Source: Oscillospiraceae bacterium
Lineage (GTDB): Bacteria; Bacillota; Clostridia; Oscillospirales; CAG-272
Length of the DNA stretch: 36,435 nt
Assembly: GCA_015063485.1 (NCBI GenBank)
Contig: SVUA01000016.1
Coordinates: 1 to 36,435, forward strand
Direction: 5' to 3'
Numbering within the stretch: the stretch's first letter is position 1; each line of letters starts with the position of its first letter. Positions 1 through 8,525 of this stretch are shown in pieces. The position numbers and the translations under genes were made by a program. The notes under the pieces are model-generated. The model had not been told where the DNA came from and searched no databases. It was given only the letters and a program-made list of their open reading frames with translations.

Positions 1-345
1 ACCCGCGTCACCGCGCGCCCGACCAATAAATTTTCCGCTTCGGCTACGCCTTCGCTTCAAATTTATTGGTCGTATAAGTTGTAAACCATGTGCCTTCACA
101 ATTTGTAAACCATGTTTCTCTTGACATGATAGCCTCCCCTACAAATACCATATATTCTATCACCGTAGGGGAGGATATTATCCTCCCGCAAAACAAACGT
201 CAAAATCCAAACGAAACGTGCTGTCGAAGACGTCAGCCCCTACAGAGTTTATTCGTCGATATTTCGTTCAATTTTGCATTTTGCACTTTGCATTTTGCAT
301 TTTGCATTTATCAAACTCCCCGATAAACCGCAATTTATCTAAATT
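1..345. repeat. Gene-free, repeat-rich intergenic region
   Basis: No gene is supported here. The stretch holds a 13-bp inverted repeat (21-33 with 59-71), two direct copies of a 13-bp word (79-91 and 103-115), a 10-bp inverted repeat starting CCTCCCCTAC (133-142 with 165-174), five 7-bp TTTTGCA-type units (272-306) and a copy of the dispersed core repeat (316-337, reading CTCCCCGATAAACCGCAATT). The block 250-337 matches 8526-8608 in reverse orientation, so it is a second copy of the same composite element. The open frames at 90-326 and 218-406 run across these repeats without ribosome binding sites and are not called. Confidence 0.8.
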
Positions 346-373
346 TCACGCCAAGGATATTTGTTCAAAAATA

Positions 374-402
374 TTGACAAAATTGCGGATTTCATGTATA
401 AT
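374..402 (+). promoter_or_regulatory. Promoter of the zinc-uptake operon
   Basis: A consensus vegetative promoter is visible: TTGACA at 374-379 and TATAAT at 397-402, separated by 17 bp. The first gene of the zinc operon starts 31 bp past the -10 box. Confidence 0.85.
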
Positions 403-403
403 A

Positions 404-418
404 TGAGAGTAATTCTCA
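404..418. promoter_or_regulatory. Candidate Zur/Fur operator palindrome
   Basis: The 15-bp palindrome TGAGA-GTAAT-TCTCA lies directly after the -10 box and covers the expected transcription start. Its position suits repression by the Fur-family regulator encoded just downstream. It is not the classical Bacillus Zur box, so the assignment rests on position and symmetry. Confidence 0.55.
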
Positions 419-432
419 ATTTGGAGCAAAAA

Positions 433-849
433 ATGGCAGAATATATAACCGAACAAAAAAAGACGTTGCTTGGATTTTTAAGGCAACACAGTGAACGCTC
501 GTTTACTGTTGAGGAATTGACCGAGGGCATAAAAAAGATGAAGCAGGGAATCGGACGTGCGCCGGGAAAGAGCACGGTGTATAGGCTAATGACCCGATTC
601 GTCGAGGAAGGTACGGTCAAGAGATTCGTGAGAGGACATAGCCGCAGATTCGTGTATCAGATAGTTTCTTGTGAGCATTCTGACCTTCATTTACACATGA
701 AATGCATGAAATGCGGAAAGCTTTTACATCTTGACGAGGGCTTGTCAGACGAGCTTATGAAAAAGGTCAAAAAGCTTTCTAACTTCTCGGTAAACGAGAG
801 CGAGACGGTGCTTTTCGGCAAGTGCGCCGAGTGCGTCTCGGAAGATTAA
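433..849 (+). CDS. zur: Fur-family metalloregulator, probably zinc-responsive (Zur)
   Basis: Metal-dependent repressor of 138 residues, a normal Fur-family length. The N-terminal half is a winged helix (about residues 8-75, with the STVYR recognition-helix motif at 47-51). The C-terminal dimerisation half has two CxxC pairs (C91/C94 and C131/C134) that form the structural Zn site in this family, and a His cluster (H82, H86, H88) where the sensory metal site normally lies. The start at 433 has GGAG at 423-426; the in-frame ATG at 361 lies upstream of the promoter and is rejected. It is first in an operon with znuA, znuC and znuB, which makes zinc the most likely signal; Fur, PerR or Mur specificity cannot be excluded from sequence alone. 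A palindrome at 404-418 suggests autoregulation. Confidence 0.85.
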   Translation: MAEYITEQKKTLLGFLRQHSERSFTVEELTEGIKKMKQGIGRAPGKSTVYRLMTRFVEEGTVKRFVRGHSRRFVYQIVSCEHSDLHLHMKCMKCGKLLHLDEGLSDELMKKVKKLSNFSVNESETVLFGKCAECVSED

Positions 850-853
850 GCTT

Positions 854-1867
854 ATGAAAAAAACAAGAATAAATAAATTCGCCGCATTTTTTTGCGCGTT
901 CGTTTTGCTATTCTCCTTTTCCGCGTGTGCCTCCGTCAACTCGGACGGCGGAGATATCAGTATAGTGTGTACGGCATTTCCTCAATACGATTGGTTAAGA
1001 AATATCTTAGGGGATATGGAGGGGTATTCAATAACTCTTCTTGTGGATAACGGAAGCGACCTTCACAGCTATCAGCCTACTGTCGCGGACAGGGCAGAGA
1101 TAGCCGAATGTGATATTCTCGTTACTATCGGCGGAGAATCGGACGCTTGGGCGGAAAAGATGGTCGGCGATTCCAAAAAAACGCGTCTTGTACGCCTTTT
1201 CGACGTTCCGAACATAACTCTTCGCGAGGTGTCAGAGGAGGGCGTTATGTCTGAACATATACACGAGGACAGTCACGAAGAGCATGATCACGAACACGAG
1301 CATGATCACGAACACGAGCATGACCACGGAGCGTACGACGAGCATATATGGCTATCGCTCAAAAACGCAAAAGCTTGTGTGGAATATTTTAAAGATATCT
1401 TGACAGAGCTTTCTCCCGACGATATGCAGACGCTCTCCAAAAATGCCGACGAATATATATCGAAAATAGTTGCGCTTGAGAGCGAATACGAGGCCCTGAC
1501 GCATAGTAAAGAGCCAAAAAGACTGATATTTGCGGACAGATTTCCGTTTGCTTATCTTACGGCAGACCTCGAAATAGAGTATTGCGCCGCATTTTCGGGC
1601 TGCAGTACCGAAAATAACGCCGATTTCAGCACCATTACTCGCCTTGCGGAGCGTATGCTTGAATGGAAAACGATATATCTTTTCGTTACCGAAACTTCAA
1701 ACGGACGTTTGGCAAACGGTATAATTGCCGCCGCAAAAGCCGACGGAGCAGAGATTCTCACACTTGATTCGATGCAATCGCTGACTCGCGCGCGAATGAC
1801 CGCGGGAGAGGATTATTTGTCCATAATGCGCTCAAATCTCGGTGTTTTACGAAAGGCTCTTTCATAA
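854..1867 (+). CDS. znuA: Zinc ABC transporter substrate-binding lipoprotein
   Basis: Extracellular metal-binding component of a cluster A-I (ZnuA/AdcA type) ABC importer, 337 residues. A lipoprotein signal peptide ends in a lipobox with Cys25 (SFSAC). A His/Asp/Glu-rich loop at about 135-158 is typical of zinc rather than manganese binders. Likely zinc ligands are H71 (in LHSYQP) and H164 (in DEHIW). The position of the third His in E. coli ZnuA reads ADRFPFAYL here, a form I associate with clostridial members of the family. The gene starts 4 bp after zur ends, so the two are co-transcribed. The loop contains an 18-bp tandem duplication at 1283-1318. Manganese is a less likely substrate given the His-rich loop and the Fur-type neighbour. 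Confidence 0.9.
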   Translation: MKKTRINKFAAFFCAFVLLFSFSACASVNSDGGDISIVCTAFPQYDWLRNILGDMEGYSITLLVDNGSDLHSYQPTVADRAEIAECDILVTIGGESDAWAEKMVGDSKKTRLVRLFDVPNITLREVSEEGVMSEHIHEDSHEEHDHEHEHDHEHEHDHGAYDEHIWLSLKNAKACVEYFKDILTELSPDDMQTLSKNADEYISKIVALESEYEALTHSKEPKRLIFADRFPFAYLTADLEIEYCAAFSGCSTENNADFSTITRLAERMLEWKTIYLFVTETSNGRLANGIIAAAKADGAEILTLDSMQSLTRARMTAGEDYLSIMRSNLGVLRKALS

Positions 1868-1892
1868 ATTTAAAAAGAAAGGCATTTTTTAT

Positions 1893-2600
1893 ATGTCACA
1901 GATAATTTGCCGCGACGTCAGTATCGGATACGACGGACATGCGGTCAGTAAAAACATAAATTTTTCGGTAGACGAGGGCGATTACCTTTGTATCGTCGGA
2001 GAGAACGGCTCGGGCAAGACAACACTTATGAAAACCTTGCTCGGACTCAAATCCTCCTTTGATGGAGAGATAGCCTTCTCGGAGGGAATAACCCGCTCGG
2101 ACATCGGATATCTGCCTCAGCAGACAGAGGCTCAAAAGGATTTTCCCGCGTCGGTCGAGGAGGTCGTGCTATCTGGCTTTTCGGGCAAGAGAGGACTACA
2201 CCTCTTTTATAGCCGAGGAGAGAAGAGGATAGCCGAGGGAAATATGAAGCAGATGGGCGTTTTTGAGCTTGTTCACCGCCCGTATTCCGCTCTGTCGGGA
2301 GGACAAAAGCAGAGAGTCCTGCTTGCGCGCGCGCTTTGCGCAACGGACAAGCTTCTTATACTTGACGAGCCTGCGGCAAGTCTTGACCCCAAAGCCTCCG
2401 AGGAGCTTTATCAAATGATATATCATTTGAACCGCGACCACAAAATAACGGTCTTGATGGTCACGCACGATATAGATGCGGTAGTTAAATACTCAACCAA
2501 GGTCTTGCACATGGGAAGCGAATGTAAGATATTTGACTCGGTTAAGGCTTACAAGGATTCCGAGTGCTTCCCAAAGCATATGCGGGAGGTGAGCGAATGA
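1893..2600 (+). CDS. znuC: Zinc ABC transporter ATP-binding protein
   Basis: Cytoplasmic ATPase that powers zinc import with ZnuB. The 235-residue protein has Walker A GENGSGKTT (36-44), a Q-loop (LPQQ, about 74-77), signature LSGGQ (134-138), Walker B LLILDEP (154-160) and the switch His (H192). The start at 1893 was chosen over an in-frame ATG at 1842 because the earlier one lies inside znuA and AAAGAAAGG at 1874-1882 is well placed for 1893. The last bases overlap the znuB start by 4 bp (ATGA), which implies translational coupling. Confidence 0.92.
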   Translation: MSQIICRDVSIGYDGHAVSKNINFSVDEGDYLCIVGENGSGKTTLMKTLLGLKSSFDGEIAFSEGITRSDIGYLPQQTEAQKDFPASVEEVVLSGFSGKRGLHLFYSRGEKRIAEGNMKQMGVFELVHRPYSALSGGQKQRVLLARALCATDKLLILDEPAASLDPKASEELYQMIYHLNRDHKITVLMVTHDIDAVVKYSTKVLHMGSECKIFDSVKAYKDSECFPKHMREVSE

Positions 2601-3448
2601 ACAACGTTATAAACGCCCTCACAACCTATTTTTCGTATCCTTTCGTATGGTACGTTCTTATCGTCGGAACACTTATCTCACTTTGCGCTTCACTCTTTGG
2701 TGTGGTGCTTGTGCTTAAAAGATTTTCGTTTATAGGCGACGGGCTTTCACATATCGCCTTTGGGGCGATGGCAATAGCCGCCGTCGTCGGACTTACCGAT
2801 AATATGCTTATCGTTTTGCCCGTGACCGTTCTTGCGGCTATACTTCTTTTGCGTGTTGGAAACAATACGAAGATAAAGGGAGACGCCGCGATAGCTATGG
2901 TGTCGGTTGGCGCGCTTGCGATAGGATATCTTTTGCTCAGCGTATTTTCGTCATCGGCAAACGTCTCGGGCGACGTTTGCGGAACGCTTTTCGGCTCTTA
3001 TACGATACTTACGCTTACGCCGTTTGAGGTGGGCGGTTGCTTGTTGTTGTCGGTTGCCGTCGTCGCATTGTTTGTGGTTTTTTACCGAAAGATATTCGCG
3101 GTGACCTTTGACGAGGATTTTGCTCGCGCAACGGGGGTAAAAGCTTCTGTGTACAATCTTTTTATTGCGGTCATAATCGCGGTGATAATAGTTCTCGCGA
3201 TGAAGCTCGTCGGCTCGCTCCTCATTTCCGCGCTCGTTATTTTTCCCGCGCTTTCGGCTATGAGAGTGTGCAAACGCTTTAAAAGCGTAGTTATCTGCTC
3301 GGCGGCAGTGGCGGTAAGCTGTGCCGTTGTAGGAATACTCGTGTCTGTCGTTTGGTCGACTCCCGTAGGGCCTACCGTCGTCGGAATAGATATTCTCGCG
3401 TTCCTCGGATTTTTCGTAGCAGGGAAAATATTTTCGCACGTAGGATAG
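2597..3448 (+). CDS. znuB: Zinc ABC transporter permease
   Basis: Integral membrane permease of the ABC-3 (ZnuB/AdcB/MntB) family, 283 residues with about eight hydrophobic segments. Family features include the N-terminal FSFIGDGLSHIAFG segment and the conserved C-terminal region with KLVGSLLISALVIFPALSA, split here as KLVGSLLIS and ALVIFPALSA. The start overlaps the znuC stop and is preceded by GGGAGGTG at 2584-2591. It closes the zinc operon; a hairpin repeat follows at 3456-3484. Confidence 0.92.
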   Translation: MNNVINALTTYFSYPFVWYVLIVGTLISLCASLFGVVLVLKRFSFIGDGLSHIAFGAMAIAAVVGLTDNMLIVLPVTVLAAILLLRVGNNTKIKGDAAIAMVSVGALAIGYLLLSVFSSSANVSGDVCGTLFGSYTILTLTPFEVGGCLLLSVAVVALFVVFYRKIFAVTFDEDFARATGVKASVYNLFIAVIIAVIIVLAMKLVGSLLISALVIFPALSAMRVCKRFKSVVICSAAVAVSCAVVGILVSVVWSTPVGPTVVGIDILAFLGFFVAGKIFSHVG

Positions 3449-3455
3449 GACGCGT

Positions 3456-3484
3456 TCGACCCTTTCTTGAAAGAAAAGGGTCGA
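3456..3484. terminator. Repeat-family stem-loop after the zinc operon
   Basis: An inverted repeat starting TCGACCCTTTCTT and closing AAGAAAAGGGTCGA follows znuB by 8 bp. The preceding GGACGCGTTCGA is shared with the stem-loop after oadA (14667-14702), so this belongs to a dispersed family placed at gene ends. It probably ends transcription, although no clean T-run follows. Confidence 0.55.
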
Positions 3485-3634
3485 GCCCCAAAGAACTTTC
3501 CTAAAACATATGAGGCGATAAAACGCCTCAAAAAATAAACGCAAAAGCGCGAAAAATGTCGTATCGCGCGTTATATAGTAATAAATTTATAAAAAAATAA
3601 ATAAATTTAAAATATGAAAACGGAGGAAACAAAA

Positions 3635-4489
3635 ATGGAAAAGTATTGTGTTTTGTACAACCCTTATGCCGCGAGCGGAACGGGTAAAGCTTCTGCGGAA
3701 AAATTGACTTCTATCATGCCGGACGACAAGCTCGATTTTGTGGATATGACCGAGATCGGAGATTACGCTTCGTTCTTTTCTTCCATTGGAGCTGATATGA
3801 AGCTTGTGATATCGGGCGGAGACGGTACGCTCAACCGTTTTATCAACGATACCGAGAATATCGATATTCCGTGCAGCGTATATTATTTTGCAACGGGAAC
3901 TGGTAACGATTTCCTTAACGATATCGGCGGAAGCAAGGGAGATAAGCCCTTCTGTATCGACCGCTATATAAAGGATCTTCCCACTGTTACAGTAAAGGGA
4001 AAGACCTATCGCTTTATCAACGGCGTGGGATACGGCATCGACGGATATTGCTGTGAGGTCGGAGATCAGATGCGCGAGACCTCCGATAAGCCCGTGAATT
4101 ATACGAGTATCGCGATAAAGGGTCTTTTGTTCCATTACAAGCCCACCAACGCGACCGTTATCGTTGACGGTAAGGAATATTCGTATAAAAAGGTCTGGAT
4201 AGCTCCCACTATGAAGGGTCGTTTCTACGGCGGAGGTATGATGCCTACGCCCAAGCAAGATCGTCTGGACGCAGAGCGTAAGCTTTCTCTTATGGTATTT
4301 CACGGTTCTGGAAAGATACATACGCTTATGGTGTTCCCGTCGCTCTTTAAAGGGGAACACGTAAATCATGAGAAAATAGTTGCCGTTCTTGAGGGTAAGG
4401 AGATCACCGTTAAGTTCGATCAGCCTACCGCACTTCAGATAGACGGCGAGACAATACTTGGCGTGACCGAATATACCGCGCGTATTTAA
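3635..4489 (+). CDS. Diacylglycerol kinase-like lipid kinase (DgkB/YegS type)
   Basis: Likely ATP-dependent lipid kinase, 284 residues, a typical length for soluble DgkB/YegS proteins. The catalytic domain is recognisable from NPYAASGTG near the N terminus, the nucleotide loop GGDGTLN (about 68-74) and GTGND (about 91-95). The C-terminal beta-sandwich ends with a region like the family's ALQIDGE segment. The ATG at 3635 has a strong GGAGG (3622-3626); the earlier in-frame ATG at 3614 overlaps that site. It stands alone between the zinc operon and ktrB. DAG, another lipid, or an unknown hydroxylated substrate are all possible. Confidence 0.85.
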   Translation: MEKYCVLYNPYAASGTGKASAEKLTSIMPDDKLDFVDMTEIGDYASFFSSIGADMKLVISGGDGTLNRFINDTENIDIPCSVYYFATGTGNDFLNDIGGSKGDKPFCIDRYIKDLPTVTVKGKTYRFINGVGYGIDGYCCEVGDQMRETSDKPVNYTSIAIKGLLFHYKPTNATVIVDGKEYSYKKVWIAPTMKGRFYGGGMMPTPKQDRLDAERKLSLMVFHGSGKIHTLMVFPSLFKGEHVNHEKIVAVLEGKEITVKFDQPTALQIDGETILGVTEYTARI

Positions 4490-4519
4490 GACGTGCGATA
4501 GGTAATTTATTTGCAGGCC

Positions 4520-4548
4520 TTGTATTTATAATAAAAATATGATATAAT
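4520..4548 (+). promoter_or_regulatory. Promoter of ktrB-ktrA
   Basis: TTGTAT at 4520-4525 and TATAAT at 4543-4548 are separated by 17 bp, placing a start about 40 bp upstream of ktrB. No c-di-AMP riboswitch can be seen in the short leader. Confidence 0.65.
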
Positions 4549-4593
4549 GATAATAACGATTTTCTGTAAATAGGATATATTCTGAAAAATATT

Positions 4594-5952
4594 ATGAAAA
4601 TGAAAAAATTCACTCTTTCAACAACGCAGATCATATTGCTGAGCTTTCTCTTGACGATACTCATAGGAAGCTTACTTTTGGCGTTGCCGATAAGTTCGCG
4701 GAGCGGGAAAGCTGTGCCGTATCTCGATGCGCTCTTTACGGCGACTACCTCGACCTGTGTAACGGGACTCGTTACGCTTCCAACGGTATCTGCTTGGAGC
4801 GTGTTCGGACAGATCGTTATACTGTTTCTCATACAGATCGGCGGTCTCGGCATAGTTACGATAATGTCGGGGGTGATGCTCCTTCTAAACAGAAAAATGG
4901 GTATTGGAGATAGATTGCTTATTCAGGACGCTTTTAACCTCAATACCATGTCGGGACTTGCGAAATTTGTTAAGAACGTGCTGTTCGGCACATTGCTAAT
5001 CGAAGGGTGCGGCGCGGTTCTGTATATGTTCGTATTCGTTCCTGAATTTGGAGCGAAGGGTATATGGATATCGGTCTTCAATTCTGTTTCCGCTTTCTGT
5101 AACGCCGGTATTGACATTATCGCTGAAAACAGTCTTTCCAATTATGCTACTGATCCGCTGATCAATATTGTCACATCTGCGCTGATCATTCTCGGTGGGC
5201 TTGGATATATCGTATGGTGGGACGTATTGCGAGTAGTGAAAAGTCGTTCGCCAAAGAACCGAAGGATATTCAGACATCTTACCTTGCATAGTAAGATCGC
5301 CATAACTGTCACGGCTGGGCTTATCCTTGCGGGAACGGTATTTATCTTTATTTTTGAATATTCGAATCCCTTAACGATCGGAGACATGTCTTTGTTTGAC
5401 AAGATACAAGTTTCTTTCTTTCAGTCGGTAACTACGAGAACGGCAGGCTTTGCTTCAATTCCTCAAGAGAATTTAACTAATGCTTCCGCGGCGGTATCGA
5501 TAATTTTGATGCTGATCGGTGGTTCACCCGTGGGAACGGCGGGCGGTATGAAAACAGTTACTATTGCGGTTTTGCTTTGCTCGGCATTCTCTACGATCAG
5601 AAATAAGAACTGCGCAACGCTATTCGGACGCCGAATTCCCGAGAACACGTTAAAAAAGGCAGTTGCTGTGACCGTAACCTTTTTTATTATCTGTATGACA
5701 TCTGCCGTACTTTTGATGACAGCGACCGATGCGTCTGCGCTTGACGCAGTATATGAAGCAGTCAGCGCAACGGCAACAGTAGGTCTTTCGAGAAATCTGA
5801 CGGGAACTCTCAACACATTTGGAAAGCTTATTCTTATCGTAACTATGTATTTCGGAAGAGTAGGACCAATTTCCTTGGCGGTCGCTCTTGGCAGCAAAAA
5901 TGAAAGTCAGAATGTGATATCCGAGCCAACGGAAGAGATCAGTATAGGATAA
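4594..5952 (+). CDS. ktrB: Potassium uptake channel subunit (KtrB/TrkH family)
   Basis: Membrane-embedded K+ translocating subunit, 452 residues, about the size of Gram-positive KtrB. Four pore motifs carry the selectivity-filter glycines: STCVTGL (about 53-59), NAGID, TTRTAGF and ATVGLSR. The segment GGSPVGTAGGMKT matches the conserved intramembrane gate region of KtrB. In the family, transport is commonly Na+-dependent, which fits the nearby Na+ genes. ktrA begins 11 bp after its stop, so the pair is an operon. The N-terminal start could also be the ATG at 4600; the upstream ribosome binding site is weak. Confidence 0.93.
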   Translation: MKMKKFTLSTTQIILLSFLLTILIGSLLLALPISSRSGKAVPYLDALFTATTSTCVTGLVTLPTVSAWSVFGQIVILFLIQIGGLGIVTIMSGVMLLLNRKMGIGDRLLIQDAFNLNTMSGLAKFVKNVLFGTLLIEGCGAVLYMFVFVPEFGAKGIWISVFNSVSAFCNAGIDIIAENSLSNYATDPLINIVTSALIILGGLGYIVWWDVLRVVKSRSPKNRRIFRHLTLHSKIAITVTAGLILAGTVFIFIFEYSNPLTIGDMSLFDKIQVSFFQSVTTRTAGFASIPQENLTNASAAVSIILMLIGGSPVGTAGGMKTVTIAVLLCSAFSTIRNKNCATLFGRRIPENTLKKAVAVTVTFFIICMTSAVLLMTATDASALDAVYEAVSATATVGLSRNLTGTLNTFGKLILIVTMYFGRVGPISLAVALGSKNESQNVISEPTEEISIG

Positions 5953-5963
5953 AGGAGAAGATC

Positions 5964-6614
5964 ATGAAAGCAAAGAAAACATACGCAGTATTTGGACTTG
6001 GAAGATATGGTACAGCCGTAGCAAAAGAACTTGTTGAGAATGGTTCTGAAGTCATTGCAGTAGATACCGACCAAAAGATCGTGAACGATATGGCGGCATA
6101 TCTGCCTGTATGTAAGTGCGCCGACGTGACCGACGCAGAAGTCATTTCACGTCTTGGCATAGGTAATATTGACACGGTGATAGTTTGTATGGCTAGCAAT
6201 CTTGAAGCGAGTGTTATGGCGGTAACGCTATGCAAAGAAGCAGGCGTTAAGAACGTTATAGCAAAGTGCGCCAACGAGATGCATCAAAAAATATTGCTGC
6301 GTGTAGGAGCGGATCAAGTCGTTTTTCCTGAAAACGAATCGGGTGTTCGCCTTGCCAAAAACTTATTAAGCTCCGGCTTTATCGATATGATCTCTTTGTC
6401 AAAGGACGTATCTATGGTTGAGATCGATGTAAGAGACGAATGGATCGGAAAAGATCTCATTGAACTGGATCTCCGAAAAAAATACGGTTTTAACATTGTC
6501 GCTATAAAGAACGGAGATCACGTCAACGTAAATATCAGTCCCGAACAGGCGTTAGAAAAAGATACCACGCTCATCGTTATTGCCAATACGGCAAAGCTTG
6601 CAAAATTGAAATGA
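5964..6614 (+). CDS. ktrA: Potassium uptake regulatory subunit (KtrA/TrkA family)
   Basis: Cytoplasmic gating ring subunit of the Ktr system, 216 residues, one RCK_N plus one RCK_C domain. The nucleotide-binding Rossmann fold shows GLGRYG (11-16) followed by the acidic strand end at about D35, typical for NAD(H)/ATP-sensing RCK domains. The C-terminal part (about 137-216) is the RCK_C domain that binds c-di-AMP in several Gram-positive homologues; whether it does here is unknown. AAAGGAG at 5951-5957 precedes the ATG. Co-transcribed with ktrB. Confidence 0.92.
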   Translation: MKAKKTYAVFGLGRYGTAVAKELVENGSEVIAVDTDQKIVNDMAAYLPVCKCADVTDAEVISRLGIGNIDTVIVCMASNLEASVMAVTLCKEAGVKNVIAKCANEMHQKILLRVGADQVVFPENESGVRLAKNLLSSGFIDMISLSKDVSMVEIDVRDEWIGKDLIELDLRKKYGFNIVAIKNGDHVNVNISPEQALEKDTTLIVIANTAKLAKLK

Positions 6615-6631
6615 TAATTTCTATATAAATT

Positions 6632-6673
6632 AAGCCAAAGCCCCCGTTCTTTCGTGAACGGGGGCTTTGGCTT
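6632..6673. terminator. Convergent terminator between ktrA and nhaC
   Basis: An 18-bp perfect stem (6632-6649 with 6656-6673, GC-rich core CCCCCGTTC) with a 6-base loop sits between two converging genes. It has A/T-rich flanks on both sides and could act on both strands. Confidence 0.8.
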
Positions 6674-6695
6674 ATGTTGAGAAAATTAATATAAC

Positions 6696-8351
6696 TTAAT
6701 TTTCCTTAACCTTATCTTTAGTTATAAACTTGATAACGAAGAGAGTAGCGATCGTAAGAACGATACCGAGCGGCAAGCAGATAAAGATATTCTGAACAAG
6801 ACCTGAGATAAGGAACATTACGAACGAGATAGCCGCAACCGTTATTGCATACGGCATCTGCGTGGAAACGTGATTGAGGTGGTTGCACTGACCGCCCGCA
6901 CTCGACATGATGGTCGTGTCGGAGATAGGAGAGCAGTGGTCACCGCAAACAGCACCTGCAAGGCACGCTGACATACCGATGATAAGAAGCTCTGTTCCGG
7001 GAGCGAAGATAGCGGTAACGATCGGGATAAGGATTCCGAAAGTACCCCAAGACGTACCTGTTGCGAATGCGAGAACGCAAGCAACGAGGAAGATGATAGC
7101 GGGGAGGAATGCGCCAAGCGCTGCAGCCTGTCCGCTCATAAGATCGCCGACGAAGTACTTTGCTCCGAGCGCGGAGGTCATGTTCTTGAGTGCCGTTGCA
7201 AAGGTGAGAATGAGGATAGCGGGAACCATTGCGATAAAGCCCTGAGGTACGCACTCCATCGATTCCTTAAAGGAGATAAGACCGCGGCAGAGCATATAAA
7301 TAACGATAAGAACGAGAGCAACAAGGCCGCCCCAAGGAAGACCTACTGTTGCGTCAGTGTTTGCGAATGCGTCGATAAAGTTTGCTCCGTCAAGGATTCC
7401 GCCGTTGTAGATAAGACCGAATACGCAGGTCACGATAAGGATAACAACGGGGATTATGAGGTCGATGATCTTACCCTTAGAGGAGGGAACGACCTCTGCG
7501 GATTCATTCTTTTCTCCGCTGGTGTAAAGGTCGCCGTTAAGGAGCGCGTTCTGCTCGTGAAGCTTCATAGGACCGTAGTCAAACTTCATGAGCGCGATAG
7601 CAACTACGAAAACGAGTGTGAGTATCGAGTAGAAGTTATAGGGAATAGCCTTGATAAAGAGTGAAAGTCCCTCGCCCTCTTCAGCATAACTTGCAACTGC
7701 TGCTGCCCAGCTCGAGATAGGAGCTATCATACAAATGGGAGCAGCTGTAGCGTCGATTATGTACGCAAGCTTTGCGCGGGAGATCTTCTTGCTGTCGGTA
7801 ACGGGGAGCATTACGGATCCGACCGTCAGACAGTTAAAGTAGTCGTCAACGAAGATAAGCACACCGAGAATAAAGGTAGCTATCATTGCGCCCGCACGTG
7901 TCTTGATGTGGGTCTTTGCCCAGTTGCCGAATGCCGCAGAGCCGCCCGCCTTGTTGATAAGCGCGACTATGATGCCGAGCTCAACGAGGAATACGAAGAT
8001 TCCCGCGGTATCGGATACTGCCGCGATAAGACCGTCACTGATAACGGCGTCAAGCGTACCTGTGGGAGAGAATTTCGAGTAAAGAAGCGCGCCCGAAAGA
8101 ATACCGATAAAGAGGGAGCTGTAAACTTCTTTGGTGATGAGAGCGAGTCCGATAGCTATAACGGGAGGTAAGAGTGCCCAGAGAGAGCCCATTACACTGC
8201 CTTCGCCGCCACAGGTCTCACAATCTGCAGAGCCTGAACAATCAGGACAGGTGATAAGCGCATTCGCACCGTCGGTAACGCCTGCAACTACGAGCAGGGC
8301 GATAATTACGACTACGGCAACGAGAAGCGTTATTTTTTTAGCTGTTGTCAT
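6696..8351 (-). CDS. nhaC: NhaC-family Na+/H+ antiporter with an unusual Cys-rich extracytoplasmic loop
   Basis: Polytopic antiporter of 551 residues in the NhaC/ion transporter superfamily. Recognisable segments are the FVDDYFNCLTVGSVMLP helix region and the GTSWGTFGILIPI and CGDHCSPISDTTI motifs near the C terminus. The ATG at 8351 was chosen because GGAGGA precedes it by 5 bases; a TTG four codons upstream overlaps that site. Between the first two hydrophobic segments (residues 35-47) lie four cysteines, CPDC and CETC, the second forming a DnaJ-like CxxCxGxG motif. Physiological role is probably Na+ extrusion or pH homeostasis; a malate-lactate or amine-coupled variant of the family cannot be excluded. 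Confidence 0.88.
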   Translation of the reverse strand: MTTAKKITLLVAVVVIIALLVVAGVTDGANALITCPDCSGSADCETCGGEGSVMGSLWALLPPVIAIGLALITKEVYSSLFIGILSGALLYSKFSPTGTLDAVISDGLIAAVSDTAGIFVFLVELGIIVALINKAGGSAAFGNWAKTHIKTRAGAMIATFILGVLIFVDDYFNCLTVGSVMLPVTDSKKISRAKLAYIIDATAAPICMIAPISSWAAAVASYAEEGEGLSLFIKAIPYNFYSILTLVFVVAIALMKFDYGPMKLHEQNALLNGDLYTSGEKNESAEVVPSSKGKIIDLIIPVVILIVTCVFGLIYNGGILDGANFIDAFANTDATVGLPWGGLVALVLIVIYMLCRGLISFKESMECVPQGFIAMVPAILILTFATALKNMTSALGAKYFVGDLMSGQAAALGAFLPAIIFLVACVLAFATGTSWGTFGILIPIVTAIFAPGTELLIIGMSACLAGAVCGDHCSPISDTTIMSSAGGQCNHLNHVSTQMPYAITVAAISFVMFLISGLVQNIFICLPLGIVLTIATLFVIKFITKDKVKEN

Positions 8352-8384
8352 AAAGTCCTCCAAAATATAAAATAATATACATAA

Positions 8385-8413
8385 ATATTATCATATTTTG
8401 TAGGATTATGCAA
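8385..8413 (-). promoter_or_regulatory. Probable nhaC promoter
   Basis: On the minus strand TTGCAT (8408-8413) and TAATAT (8385-8390) are 17 bp apart, about 35 bp upstream of the nhaC start codon. Confidence 0.45.
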
Positions 8414-8525
8414 GTAAAAAGAAAAATAACGAAATATTTTTGGAGATTTCGGTAAATACGGAAATATTTTCGGAGTTTTTCCGATGAATACTCGTATGTT
8501 AAATGATTAATGCTTGATATTTATA

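Noticed and set aside
90-406. Open frames of 78 and 62 codons at the window start
   Set aside because: They run through inverted repeats and heptamer units, have no ribosome binding site and no protein-like conservation pattern.
2951-3544. 197-codon frame opposite znuB
   Set aside because: Antisense shadow; composition is not protein-like.
4490-4593. c-di-AMP riboswitch ahead of ktrB
   Set aside because: The leader is too short for the ydaO fold and no matching motifs are visible.
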